Shown piece by piece: positions 55,556 through 63,301 of a DNA stretch of 64,000 nt (positions are counted from its first letter, which is position 1; every line of letters starts with the position of its first letter). The DNA is taken from positions 1 through 64,000 of the forward strand of contig NZ_SLZR01000017.1 of assembly GCF_004341165.1 (NCBI RefSeq). The letters are read 5' to 3'. Source of the DNA: Reinekea marinisedimentorum (lineage in GTDB: Bacteria; Pseudomonadota; Gammaproteobacteria; Pseudomonadales; Natronospirillaceae). A program made the translations under genes and the position numbers. The notes beneath the pieces are model-generated. The model did not search any database and was not told the DNA's origin. It saw only the letters and a list, made by a program, of their open reading frames with translations.

Positions 55556-55731
55556 TTCTTGCAGTCCGGTAATGTGAATTTTTGCCGATACTAAAGCAGG
55601 CCTTTTCAATGTCAATTCGACCAAAAAATAAAACTTACCTTTGGTTAATATTTAATCTGAAACTTTAATTAGCCTGTACGGTGTTCAGGCGCTATGCTGA
55701 TGACCTTCCAACAACTCAGGCATTAGGGACG

Positions 55732-56412
55732 ATGCAGGTTGGTTATCATTCACTCCTCAGTTGGCTGCCGCTACTGTGCCCGGGATGCACGCAACCTTCC
55801 CGGCACGGCCTGTTGTGTCCGGTTTGCCGCAGTTATCTCAGCAGCATTAATGAACCCTGCCCGCTTTGCGGCGAACCGGATTGCAATGGCGAAATATGCG
55901 GCAACTGTCAGAAGCGCCCACCGCTCTGGCAATCTGCCCGGTTGCCGTGGCACTTTTCAGGGCTGACCCGGTTTCTCATACACGACTTCAAATACAACCA
56001 TAACCTAGCCGCCGGCAGAGCGTTGGCTGCTGAGTGGCTGGCGGATTTTAGCCCGGCGGTTAAACCGGAGGCCATTGTCGCTGTACCGATGCACCACCGC
56101 CGAAAACACTACAAGGGGTTTAATCAGGCGGAATGGCTGGCCGGGCGCATGAGTAAACACTTACAGATTCCGCGCTGGAACGGGCTGGTCCGTCAGCAGC
56201 AAACGGTCACGCTGGAAGGCCTGACCAAAAAAGAGCGCCAAAAAGCGCTCACCAATGCCTTTGCCGTACGCGAGGCTCCACCGCAGCACATCGCCTTGGT
56301 TGATGACGTTTATACCTCCGGTGCTACAGCGACTGAAGTTAGCCGAACACTGAAAAAGGCCGGTTGCCAGAAAATAGACATTTGGGCCTTAGCCCGAACA
56401 CCTCTACAATAG
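55732..56412 (+). CDS. comF: ComF-family phosphoribosyltransferase-like protein
   Basis: A 226-residue protein. The N-terminal half has a double zinc ribbon (LLCPGC, LCPVC, PCPLCGEPDC, CGNC). The C-terminal PRTase fold has IALVDDVYTSGATATEVSRTL and the AVPMHHRRKHYKGFNQAEWLA motif. ComF aids late steps of DNA uptake in competent bacteria; its enzymatic activity is not proven. ATG at 55732 is chosen, with GGGAC close upstream; a GTG at 55681 is possible. It is divergent from the bio operon, as in Pseudomonas-type genomes. Confidence 0.92.
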   Translation: MQVGYHSLLSWLPLLCPGCTQPSRHGLLCPVCRSYLSSINEPCPLCGEPDCNGEICGNCQKRPPLWQSARLPWHFSGLTRFLIHDFKYNHNLAAGRALAAEWLADFSPAVKPEAIVAVPMHHRRKHYKGFNQAEWLAGRMSKHLQIPRWNGLVRQQQTVTLEGLTKKERQKALTNAFAVREAPPQHIALVDDVYTSGATATEVSRTLKKAGCQKIDIWALARTPLQ

Positions 56413-56445
56413 CCAGCCAAATTTTCAGCCTCGAAGGAATCCACC

Positions 56446-57060
56446 ATGTACTGCGATCGTCAATGGGTACTGGCCTCAAACAATGCCGGCAAACTAAAAG
56501 AATTCAGCGAGCTGCTGGCACCGATGAACATTGCCATTGCACCACAGCGCGAGTTTGGTGTTGAGGATGCCATAGAGGATGGCCTCAGTTTTATCGAAAA
56601 CGCCATCATCAAAGCACGCCATGCTTCTAAAGCCACTGGCTTACCTGCGCTTTCAGATGATTCCGGCCTCGAAGTCGACTATTTACAAGGCGCGCCGGGC
56701 ATTTATAGCGCCCGCTATGCATCGATGAATGGCGGCGAAAAGAGCGACCTGGCCAACCTGCAGCGGGTGCTTAAAGAAATGGAAGGGGTACCGGCAGATC
56801 AGCGCACTGCCCGCTTCCACTGTGTGCTGGCATTTGTGCGCCACGCCAAAGACCCAACACCCATCATCATTCAGGGCACCTGGGAAGGTACTCTGCTGGA
56901 GGCACCCCGCGGCGAAAACGGATTTGGTTACGACCCTATCTTCTGGGTAGAAAGCCACCAGTGCAGCTCTGCTGAGCTGAACAAAGACGAGAAGAACAGC
57001 CTCAGTCACCGCGGCCAGGCCGTACGAGCCTTTAAAGCGAAAATGGAAAGCCTGCTTTGA
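56446..57060 (+). CDS. rdgB: dITP/XTP pyrophosphatase RdgB
   Basis: A 204-residue Ham1-family enzyme that cleans the nucleotide pool of inosine and xanthosine triphosphates. Its motifs are VLASNNAGKLKEFSELL, ALSDDSGLEVDYLQGAPGIYSARYA and GENGFGYDPIFW. The last codons overlap the hemW start (TTGA). Confidence 0.96.
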   Translation: MYCDRQWVLASNNAGKLKEFSELLAPMNIAIAPQREFGVEDAIEDGLSFIENAIIKARHASKATGLPALSDDSGLEVDYLQGAPGIYSARYASMNGGEKSDLANLQRVLKEMEGVPADQRTARFHCVLAFVRHAKDPTPIIIQGTWEGTLLEAPRGENGFGYDPIFWVESHQCSSAELNKDEKNSLSHRGQAVRAFKAKMESLL

Positions 57061-58223
57061 GCACATCTGCGGTTACGAAACGCCTGCCACCGCTTTCGGC
57101 CTATGTGCACGTGCCCTGGTGCATTCGCAAGTGCCCTTATTGCGATTTCAATTCTCATGCCTCATCTGCAGAGAACATCCCCGAGCGCGAATTCCTGAAG
57201 CGAGTGGCTGAAGACATCCATCAGGATGCGGCGCTGGCGCAGGGCCGCAAGATCGAAACCCTGTTCTTTGGCGGCGGCACACCCAGCCTGCTCTCGGCTG
57301 ACGCCATTGGCCAGATTCTGGAAATGCTGGATAAACAGGTAGGTTTCGCCGCGAACGCAGAGATCACTCTGGAAGCCAACCCCGGTACGGTGGAGGCACA
57401 ACGCTTTCAGGGCTATCACCGCGCTGGTGTGAACCGGCTGTCCATTGGCGTTCAGAGCTTCAGTGATAGCTACCTGCAATCGCTGGGGCGAATTCATAAT
57501 GCCGGTGATGCCATGCAGGCGTTTATCACCGCACGCGAAGCCGGCTTCGACAACATTAATCTCGACCTGATGCATGGTTTGCCGGATCAAAGCTTGTTTG
57601 ATGCCATGCACGACCTGGACACCGCCATCTCGTTAAAGCCCGAGCACCTCAGCTGGTATCAGCTGACCATCGAGGCCAACACCGAGTTCTACAACAGCCC
57701 GCCACCGATTCCCGAAGACGATACCCTGTGGGATATTCAGCAGGCGGGGCAACAAAAACTCGCCAACGCCGGCTTTGGTCAGTATGAGGTTTCCGCCTAT
57801 GCGCAGCCGGGCAAGGAGTGTCGGCACAACCTGAACTACTGGCAGTATGGCGACTACCTGGGCATTGGCCCCGGGGCGCATGGTAAATACACGCACCAGA
57901 ACGCCACCACCGAGATCATCCGCACGCGCAAAACCCGGCTGCCGAAAGACTACCTGAACGCCAACAAGCCGCTGGTACGTCTGGAAGAAGCCGTTGCGCC
58001 CGCAGACCGCCCTTTCGATTATTTTATTAACAGCCTGCGGCTGCGCAAAGCCACCTCCCTTACAGAATTCGAAGCCTTTACCGGCGTGCCTTTGGCGCAC
58101 ATTGAAGCAAAGCTTGCGGAGCTCACCAATAAAGGTTTACTGAATCGGAACAACGATTTAATAGCCACAACCGATGCAGGTTTTCTATACTTGAATGAAG
58201 TATTAGCTTGCTGGCTGGAGTAA
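57057..58223 (+). CDS. hemW: Radical SAM heme chaperone HemW
   Basis: A 388-residue protein with PWCIRKCPYCDFNSH (Cys22, Cys26, Cys29, followed by Asp-Phe as in HemW), FFGGGTPSLLS, NRLSIGVQSFSDSYLQSLGRIH and YEVSAYAQPGKECRHNLNYW. It passes heme to membrane proteins and was once misnamed oxygen-independent coproporphyrinogen oxidase. TTG at 57057 is the start, overlapping rdgB. Confidence 0.94.
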   Translation: MSTSAVTKRLPPLSAYVHVPWCIRKCPYCDFNSHASSAENIPEREFLKRVAEDIHQDAALAQGRKIETLFFGGGTPSLLSADAIGQILEMLDKQVGFAANAEITLEANPGTVEAQRFQGYHRAGVNRLSIGVQSFSDSYLQSLGRIHNAGDAMQAFITAREAGFDNINLDLMHGLPDQSLFDAMHDLDTAISLKPEHLSWYQLTIEANTEFYNSPPPIPEDDTLWDIQQAGQQKLANAGFGQYEVSAYAQPGKECRHNLNYWQYGDYLGIGPGAHGKYTHQNATTEIIRTRKTRLPKDYLNANKPLVRLEEAVAPADRPFDYFINSLRLRKATSLTEFEAFTGVPLAHIEAKLAELTNKGLLNRNNDLIATTDAGFLYLNEVLACWLE

Positions 58224-58226
58224 CCG

Positions 58227-59576
58227 ATGAAGCAACGTATCGCCCTGATGGGCTATTCCTTTCTGTGCTGGTTACTGACTCCGGTCGTCTTCTTCAGGCT
58301 CTGGCTGAAGGGCAGAACCCTGCCCGCATACCGCAAGCGCTGGTCAGAGCGGCTCGGTCGCTGGCCGGAATTTCCGCAAAACTGTTTCTGGGTACATGCC
58401 GTCAGCGTGGGCGAAACCATCGCTGCACAAGGGCTGATTAACCAATGGCAGGAAAAGCACCCGGATATCCCGGTGCTGGTCACCTCCACAACGCCCACCG
58501 GCTCTGAAACCGTGGTAAAGCTGTTCGGTAGCAACGTCTATCACGCCTACCTGCCCTGGGATACTGCGCGCCTGCAACGCAGACTGGTGAAGCGCCTGAA
58601 ACCCCGTATCCTGGTCATTATGGAAACCGAGCTGTGGCCGAACCTGATTCGTGCCTGCCGCGAACAGCAGGTGCCGGTGATGCTGGCCAATGCCCGCCTG
58701 TCTGAAAAATCCAAGCTGGGCTATCAGCGCTTCCCGGCTCTGACCACACCGATGCTCAATAGCCTGACCGCCGTGGCTGCGCAGCATACGCCCGATGCCG
58801 ACCGCTTTGCCGAATTGGGTATCGATGACAAAAAGCTTCAGGTTACCGGCTCAATCAAGTTTGATATTCAGCTCGACCCAAAAGCCGCGCTGGAAACCCG
58901 GCAGCTCAAGCAGATGATCGGTAACCGCCCAATCTGGATTGCCGCCAGCACGCACGAAGGCGAGGAAGCCCGCATCGCGTCCATTCAGGCCAAGCTGCGG
59001 CTTAAAATTCCCAATGTGCTGCTGATCCTGGTGCCACGTCACCCGGAACGGGCAGATCGCGTTGGCGGCCTGCTCTATAAGCACCACCTTGAATTCGCCC
59101 GCCGTTCCCACAATGAAGTGCCCGCGGCAAATCAGTCGGTTTTCCTCATCGATACGTTAGGTGAAATGATGACCTTTTTTGGCGTTGCGGATGCCGCCTT
59201 CATCGGCAATACCCTGCTGGAAGACGGCGGTGGCCATAACCCGATTGAGCCCGCCGCGCTGACCAAGCCAGTGTTGGTCGGCCCTTCGTACATCAACTTT
59301 CAATCCATCGTTGAAGCGATGCGCAGTGAGCAGGCGATCATCATCACCCAAACCGATGCTGAGCTGCAGAACCGCCTGACCGGCCTGCTGCAATCCAAAG
59401 ACCTGCGCGATACCTACGGCCAGCGGGCTTACCTGTTCTTCCAGAAGCAACAGGGCGCACTGAAGCGACTGATCGGCTGGATTGAAAACCTGATCAACCT
59501 TGCGCCTTCGGCACCGGCCAATGCATTGCGCTTCCGCCGCGTCACCCAGAAGGAAGACGATAATTTTCAGGTCTGA
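58227..59576 (+). CDS. waaA: 3-deoxy-D-manno-octulosonic acid (Kdo) transferase
   Basis: A 449-residue inner-membrane-anchored glycosyltransferase. N-terminal span (ALMGYSFLCWLLTPVVFFRLWL), then FWVHAVSVGETIAAQGLI with the catalytic Glu, LVIMETELWPNLIRACRE, WIAASTHEGEE and GNTLLEDGGGHNPIEPAALTKPVLVGP. It adds Kdo to lipid A precursor. It follows hemW by three bases. There is a 102-base gap to the next gene. Confidence 0.95.
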   Translation: MKQRIALMGYSFLCWLLTPVVFFRLWLKGRTLPAYRKRWSERLGRWPEFPQNCFWVHAVSVGETIAAQGLINQWQEKHPDIPVLVTSTTPTGSETVVKLFGSNVYHAYLPWDTARLQRRLVKRLKPRILVIMETELWPNLIRACREQQVPVMLANARLSEKSKLGYQRFPALTTPMLNSLTAVAAQHTPDADRFAELGIDDKKLQVTGSIKFDIQLDPKAALETRQLKQMIGNRPIWIAASTHEGEEARIASIQAKLRLKIPNVLLILVPRHPERADRVGGLLYKHHLEFARRSHNEVPAANQSVFLIDTLGEMMTFFGVADAAFIGNTLLEDGGGHNPIEPAALTKPVLVGPSYINFQSIVEAMRSEQAIIITQTDAELQNRLTGLLQSKDLRDTYGQRAYLFFQKQQGALKRLIGWIENLINLAPSAPANALRFRRVTQKEDDNFQV

Positions 59577-59678
59577 TCCGTCAGCCATCAAATTAACTTT
59601 CCTGCTTGAGAACCGGGCTGGTTTTCGTACTATTGCCAGCCCGACATCACTGCCGACCTGAGCCCTTAAGCAAAAGCC

Positions 59679-59996
59679 ATGCGCCAAATTGTTACGTTCA
59701 CCCTAATAGCCAATGCCATTGCCGGAGCCCTACTGGCCCTCTGTTACTGGCTGATACCCGCCATGAGCAGCGTTAAGCCGGTCGATGCTCTGTTCCTGAC
59801 CGGTATTTTCTTCTGGTGTGTATCGACCATCATGCGGCTGAGCACCAAACGGGTTAAGAAAGAATGGAACCGCAATGAAGTCATCATCACCGACCCACAA
59901 CTGGTTATGCACGCCAGCAGCTGGGCGTTTCGCTTTCTCATTGCCGGCATTCCCGGCATCGTCGCATCAATTGCACTCGGCACTCTTATCTACTGA
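59679..59996 (+). CDS. Small three-span membrane protein
   Basis: A 105-residue hydrophobic protein with spans about 5-26 ([20 protein letters not shown]), 36-55 ([18 protein letters not shown]) and 80-102. The basic loop [12 protein letters not shown] lies between spans 2 and 3. The family is not recognised. It lies 11 bases before ppiC in the same direction. Confidence 0.6.
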   Translation: MRQIVTFTLIANAIAGALLALCYWLIPAMSSVKPVDALFLTGIFFWCVSTIMRLSTKRVKKEWNRNEVIITDPQLVMHASSWAFRFLIAGIPGIVASIALGTLIY

Positions 59997-60007
59997 AGGA
60001 TACCCTC

Positions 60008-60289
60008 ATGGCTAATACCGCCTGCGCCCGGCACATACTGGTAAAAACACGCGAACAGGCTGAAGACATCATCAGGCGCCTGAATAAAGGCGAAGACTTC
60101 GGCAAACTGGCGAAGAAATTCTCCACCTGCCCATCGGGTAAAAAAGGTGGTGACCTGGGGGAATTCCGCCGCGGCCAGATGGTCAAAGCCTTCGATGATG
60201 TGGTGTTTAAGAAGAAGGTATTAGAGATTCACGGGCCGGTGAAGACCAAGTTTGGCTTTCATGTTATTCAGACGATTTTTAGGACGTAG
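60008..60289 (+). CDS. ppiC: Parvulin-type peptidyl-prolyl isomerase PpiC
   Basis: A 93-residue single parvulin domain ([47 protein letters not shown], then [13 protein letters not shown]) equal in size to E. coli PpiC. It is cytoplasmic, since no signal peptide is present. A repeat-filled, gene-poor region starts just after its stop. Confidence 0.95.
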   Translation: MANTACARHILVKTREQAEDIIRRLNKGEDFGKLAKKFSTCPSGKKGGDLGEFRRGQMVKAFDDVVFKKKVLEIHGPVKTKFGFHVIQTIFRT

Positions 60290-60296
60290 GGGGATG

Positions 60297-60408
60297 TGAG
60301 ACGTTGGATGTGAGACGTGAGATGTTAGATGTTAGATGTTAGATGTTAGATGTTAGATGTTAGATGTTAGATGTTAGATGTTAGATGTTAGATGTTAGAT
60401 CCTAGACG
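60297..60408. repeat. 16-unit heptamer array (TKAGAYG type, mostly TTAGATG)
   Basis: The first four units (TGAGACG, TTGGATG, TGAGACG, TGAGATG) are followed by ten identical TTAGATG units (60325-60394), then TTAGATC and CTAGACG. Heterogeneous ends and a homogeneous centre show expansion from inside. The unit matches the pilT-pilU array read on the other strand (TGAGACG). Confidence 0.9.
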
Positions 60409-60430
60409 CAAGGTGTATCAGAGCTACCGG

Positions 60431-60509
60431 CCGGAACTTTCTGCGCAGGTGCCGAGGGGTGTTTGAGGCCGAAGGCCGAGTTCCCGAACACCTAAGCAGG
60501 AAGTGCCGG
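60431..60509. repeat. Large imperfect palindrome between two heptamer arrays
   Basis: 60431-60449 and 60491-60509 are imperfect reverse complements, with inner arms GGTGTTTG (458-465) and CGAACACC (485-492) and a central GGCC-GAA-GGCC. The whole can fold into a ~79-base stem-loop or cruciform. It looks like a REP/BIME-type dispersed intergenic element; other copies were not seen in this window. Confidence 0.6.
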
Positions 60510-60532
60510 GTGGTGGCGCGTGGCTGAAGGCG

Positions 60533-60574
60533 TGAGGCGTTGGATGTGAGACGTGAGATGCTAGATGCTAGTGG
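60533..60574. repeat. Second heptamer array, six diverged units
   Basis: TGAGGCG, TTGGATG, TGAGACG, TGAGATG, CTAGATG and CTAGTGG follow each other in phase. The middle three (TTGGATG, TGAGACG, TGAGATG) are identical to units 2-4 of the first array, showing a common origin on either side of the palindrome. No gene is seen between 60290 and 60635. Confidence 0.8.
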
Positions 60575-60635
60575 TTCGGCTTGATGCCAGCGGGAGTTGC
60601 AGGCCACCCTGTAACTCCGGGTGTGAAATTAGAGG

Positions 60636-61523
60636 TTACTCTACGAGCTTTCTGGCGGCTTCGATAACGATATCCCTGGCCGGGTTTTCGGAATCCTGCT
60701 TACGCCAGATAAACGAAAACTTCCGTTCCATATTTAATTCCGGCACGTTCAGTATGCACACCGCGCCGGCATCCACCCACGGCTGAACCGAGCGGGAACT
60801 GAGGCCGCTGAGGTACTCAGCATTCTTCACCAGCTCCAGAATCACACTGGCCTGATCGTATTCACGGTGTACCTGCAACTGATCAATGTGCTTGTGAATA
60901 TTCAGATCGAATACCTCGCGGGTACCGGCACCGGGCTCACGCAGTACCCAGCGCTCCTGGCTGAGCTGCTCAAAAGAAACCTCATCCAGGCTTGAAAGCG
61001 GGTGATCGGCGGAGGCCACAATAACCAGCTCATCGTTGCACCAGATGCTGCGCTCAACACGCTCATCATCGCAGTGGCCTTCGATCAGGCCGAGGTCGTA
61101 ACGGAAATCCAGCAAGCCATCAATAACGTGCTCAGTATTCTCAACACCCAGCTCAATGGCGAGCCTCGGGAAGTCTTTATCCAGCTGAGAGATCAGCTGT
61201 GGCACCAGGTGCAGTGCCGGTGTCTGGCTGGAGCCTAATGCCATAGAGCCACTCACCAGATCCATATCCTGCATACCAGCCTGAATGCGGGTACCGGTGG
61301 CCAGTAAATCATGCGCCAATGGCCGCAGCCACTCACCCCAGCTGGTCAGCTCCATGCGGTGACCCTTTCGGGTAAACAGGGGTTTATCCAGCAGGGTTTC
61401 AAGCTGGGAAAGCGACATACTGGCTGCCGACTGGCTGATATCCAGTTCTTTGGCCGCCAGTGACACGCTATTGTGCGTCGCGACCAGATAAAAAACCTGA
61501 AGTTGGCGGAGGCTGAATTTCAT
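60636..61523 (-). CDS. LysR-family transcriptional regulator
   Basis: A 295-residue protein with an N-terminal winged helix-turn-helix (MKFSLRQLQVFYLVATHNSVSLAAKELDISQSAASMSLSQLE) and a C-terminal effector-binding domain of the CysB/CbbR type (about 90-290, with LREPGAGTREVFD). It is similar to the YeiE-like branch. Its target is unknown: neither the ppiC side nor ubiT gives a clear link. ATG at 61523 is the standard start. Confidence 0.9.
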   Translation of the reverse strand: MKFSLRQLQVFYLVATHNSVSLAAKELDISQSAASMSLSQLETLLDKPLFTRKGHRMELTSWGEWLRPLAHDLLATGTRIQAGMQDMDLVSGSMALGSSQTPALHLVPQLISQLDKDFPRLAIELGVENTEHVIDGLLDFRYDLGLIEGHCDDERVERSIWCNDELVIVASADHPLSSLDEVSFEQLSQERWVLREPGAGTREVFDLNIHKHIDQLQVHREYDQASVILELVKNAEYLSGLSSRSVQPWVDAGAVCILNVPELNMERKFSFIWRKQDSENPARDIVIEAARKLVE

Positions 61524-61611
61524 ATCAATTTACCTGATGCGTTTTATTAGTTTCATTATTGTTATAACTGTAGACGCCTAATCGGTCTTTTTAAACGAGG
61601 CTCTATACAGT

Positions 61612-62169
61612 TTATTCGTCGGCTTCCAAACCGATCAACTGCCGCAGGGCAGCCATTGCCTTTCGCCAGACGGCGGGTAAATCGTCTTCATCAAGCGCGT
61701 CCAGCAGGTTCTTCACGTTCAGGCCCATCTCCACATCGCCTTCAATGGACAGCTTACGCTGGAAAAACAGCGTATCCGGGTCGGCATGCTGGCTGATCAG
61801 ATTCAAATAAGCAGGAACGTTCGCGCTGATCACCACATCCGGCGTTAGCTCCGGATCGACCAGCAGGCGTGCGCCATCAAAGCCAATGTGCCAGGCCAGA
61901 TTACGGTCACGCACGGCGATAGCACAGCAGCGGTTTTCGAGAAAATCAAAATCGCCGTTTTCGATCAGCTCAGCCAGGGCGTGGTTTAAAACCGGTGCCA
62001 GCGCCTGCGCCTGAACCGATTTCGGCAGGCCGGAAAGCACAATAGAACCGCCGGAAGCCAGGCGCTCAATCGGCTTAACAGTGCGGGTTACTTTTTGAAC
62101 TTTGGGCTTAACTGTCTCGTTCAGTTTTGCCAGAACGTCTTTGGAAAGGCCGGTTGGATCAAATGCCAT
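61612..62169 (-). CDS. ubiT: Ubiquinone accessory protein UbiT (SCP2 domain)
   Basis: A 185-residue SCP2 lipid-binding protein. The N-terminus (MAFDPTGLSKDVLAKLNE...) precedes LPKSVQAQALAPVLNHALAELI and a C-terminal SCP2 fold (ELTPDVVISANVPAYLNLISQHADPDTLFFQRKLSIEGDVEMGL). In E. coli UbiT with UbiU-UbiV makes ubiquinone without oxygen. It is divergent from ubiU across a perfect FNR box. ATG at 62169 is chosen over GTG at 62181. Confidence 0.92.
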   Translation of the reverse strand: MAFDPTGLSKDVLAKLNETVKPKVQKVTRTVKPIERLASGGSIVLSGLPKSVQAQALAPVLNHALAELIENGDFDFLENRCCAIAVRDRNLAWHIGFDGARLLVDPELTPDVVISANVPAYLNLISQHADPDTLFFQRKLSIEGDVEMGLNVKNLLDALDEDDLPAVWRKAMAALRQLIGLEADE

Positions 62170-62197
62170 TATCGGTATCACTCATGGTAAAAGCACG

Positions 62198-62266
62198 ACC
62201 CTACTCATTCTTCGGCCGCTCGATATTGATACTCATCAATGCGGCTCTACCCAGCAGGATTACACT
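62198..62266. promoter_or_regulatory. FNR/Anr box (62226-62239) with flanking -10 elements of ubiT and ubiU
   Basis: TTGAT-ACTC-ATCAA is a perfect FNR consensus. It is centred 41.5 bases upstream of the expected ubiU start, with TACACT (62261-62266) as -10, the class II activator spacing. On the other strand TAGGGT (62203-62198) would serve ubiT at the mirror distance. Confidence 0.85.
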
Positions 62267-62294
62267 CGCCTCTTTTTTTACCAAAGAGAAAGCA

Positions 62295-63290
62295 ATGGAA
62301 TTAGTTTGTCCTGCAGGCAGTCTTAATGCGTTTAAGGCGGCTGTTGAAAACGGTGCCGATGCAGTCTACATGGGCTTTAAAGACGAAACAAATGCCCGCC
62401 ATTTTGCCGGTTTGAACTTTAATGATAAGGCGGCACAAAAGGCGCTGACACTTGCCAGGGAAAAAGGCGTAAAACTTTTTATTGCAATCAACACCTTTGC
62501 CAACAGCGAAAACTGGTCGAAGTGGCAGCAGGCCGCAGACTATGCGGTAGAGCTGGGTGCCGATGCCATCATCGCCGCCGATAATGCCGTACTTGAGCAT
62601 GTCGCCAAAAACCACCCGCAGCAAAACCTGCACCTGTCGGTACAGGCTTCGGCCACCAATGCCGGAGCGCTTTCATTCTATAAACGCCATTTCAACATCA
62701 AACGCGCGGTGCTGCCGCGGGTGTTATCACTGCCACAGGTAGAAGCGCTGGCCGATAGCAGCCCGGTAGAGCTGGAAGTATTCGCCTTTGGCAGTCTGTG
62801 CGTCATGGCCGAGGGCCGCTGCTATTTAAGCTCGTACCTGACCGGTGAATCCCCCAATACGGTGGGCGCCTGCTCTCCGGCTAAATATGTCTCCTGGGAA
62901 AACAAAGGCGATGAACTCAATGCCCGCCTGAACGGGGCGCTGATCGACTGCTACAGCAAAGAAGAAAACGCAGCCTACCCAACCCTGTGCAAGGGCCGCT
63001 TTAAGGCCCTGGGTAAGCAGTTTAACGTGCTGGAAGAACCCACCAGCCTGAACACCATGGATATTCTGCCGCGATTGCATTCCGCCGGCGTTAAAGCCCT
63101 GAAGATTGAAGGCCGCCAGCGCAGCCCGGCCTATGTCGGTCAGGTGGTTAAGGTTTGGCGTCAGGCGATTGATCACTACATGGCCAATCAGGATGCCTTC
63201 ACTGTGGATGAAAAATGGCGCAGCCAGCTACTGGAGGTTTCCGAAGGCTCGCAAACCACGATTGGCGCTTACGAACGCGACTGGCAATAA
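62295..63290 (+). CDS. ubiU: O2-independent ubiquinone hydroxylase subunit UbiU (U32 family)
   Basis: A 331-residue U32 (collagenase-like) protein. MELVCPAGSLNAFKAAVENGADAVYMGFKDETNARHF starts the fold. Cys169, Cys176, Cys193 and Cys232 fall at the same positions as the 4Fe-4S ligands of E. coli UbiU. It acts with UbiV in anaerobic ring hydroxylation. ATG at 62295 gives the family N-terminus; an upstream frame extension is not supported. Activated by FNR in E. coli; the box here supports that. Confidence 0.95.
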   Translation: MELVCPAGSLNAFKAAVENGADAVYMGFKDETNARHFAGLNFNDKAAQKALTLAREKGVKLFIAINTFANSENWSKWQQAADYAVELGADAIIAADNAVLEHVAKNHPQQNLHLSVQASATNAGALSFYKRHFNIKRAVLPRVLSLPQVEALADSSPVELEVFAFGSLCVMAEGRCYLSSYLTGESPNTVGACSPAKYVSWENKGDELNARLNGALIDCYSKEENAAYPTLCKGRFKALGKQFNVLEEPTSLNTMDILPRLHSAGVKALKIEGRQRSPAYVGQVVKVWRQAIDHYMANQDAFTVDEKWRSQLLEVSEGSQTTIGAYERDWQ

Positions 63291-63301
63291 GGAACACGAA
63301 T

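Noticed and set aside
55625..55680. BirA operator between bioB and comF
   Set aside because: TTACC...GGTTAA is present but arms and spacing do not fit the BirA consensus (two halves about 15 bases apart).
60297..60574. CRISPR array
   Set aside because: Units are only seven bases and contiguous, with no unique spacers and no cas genes.
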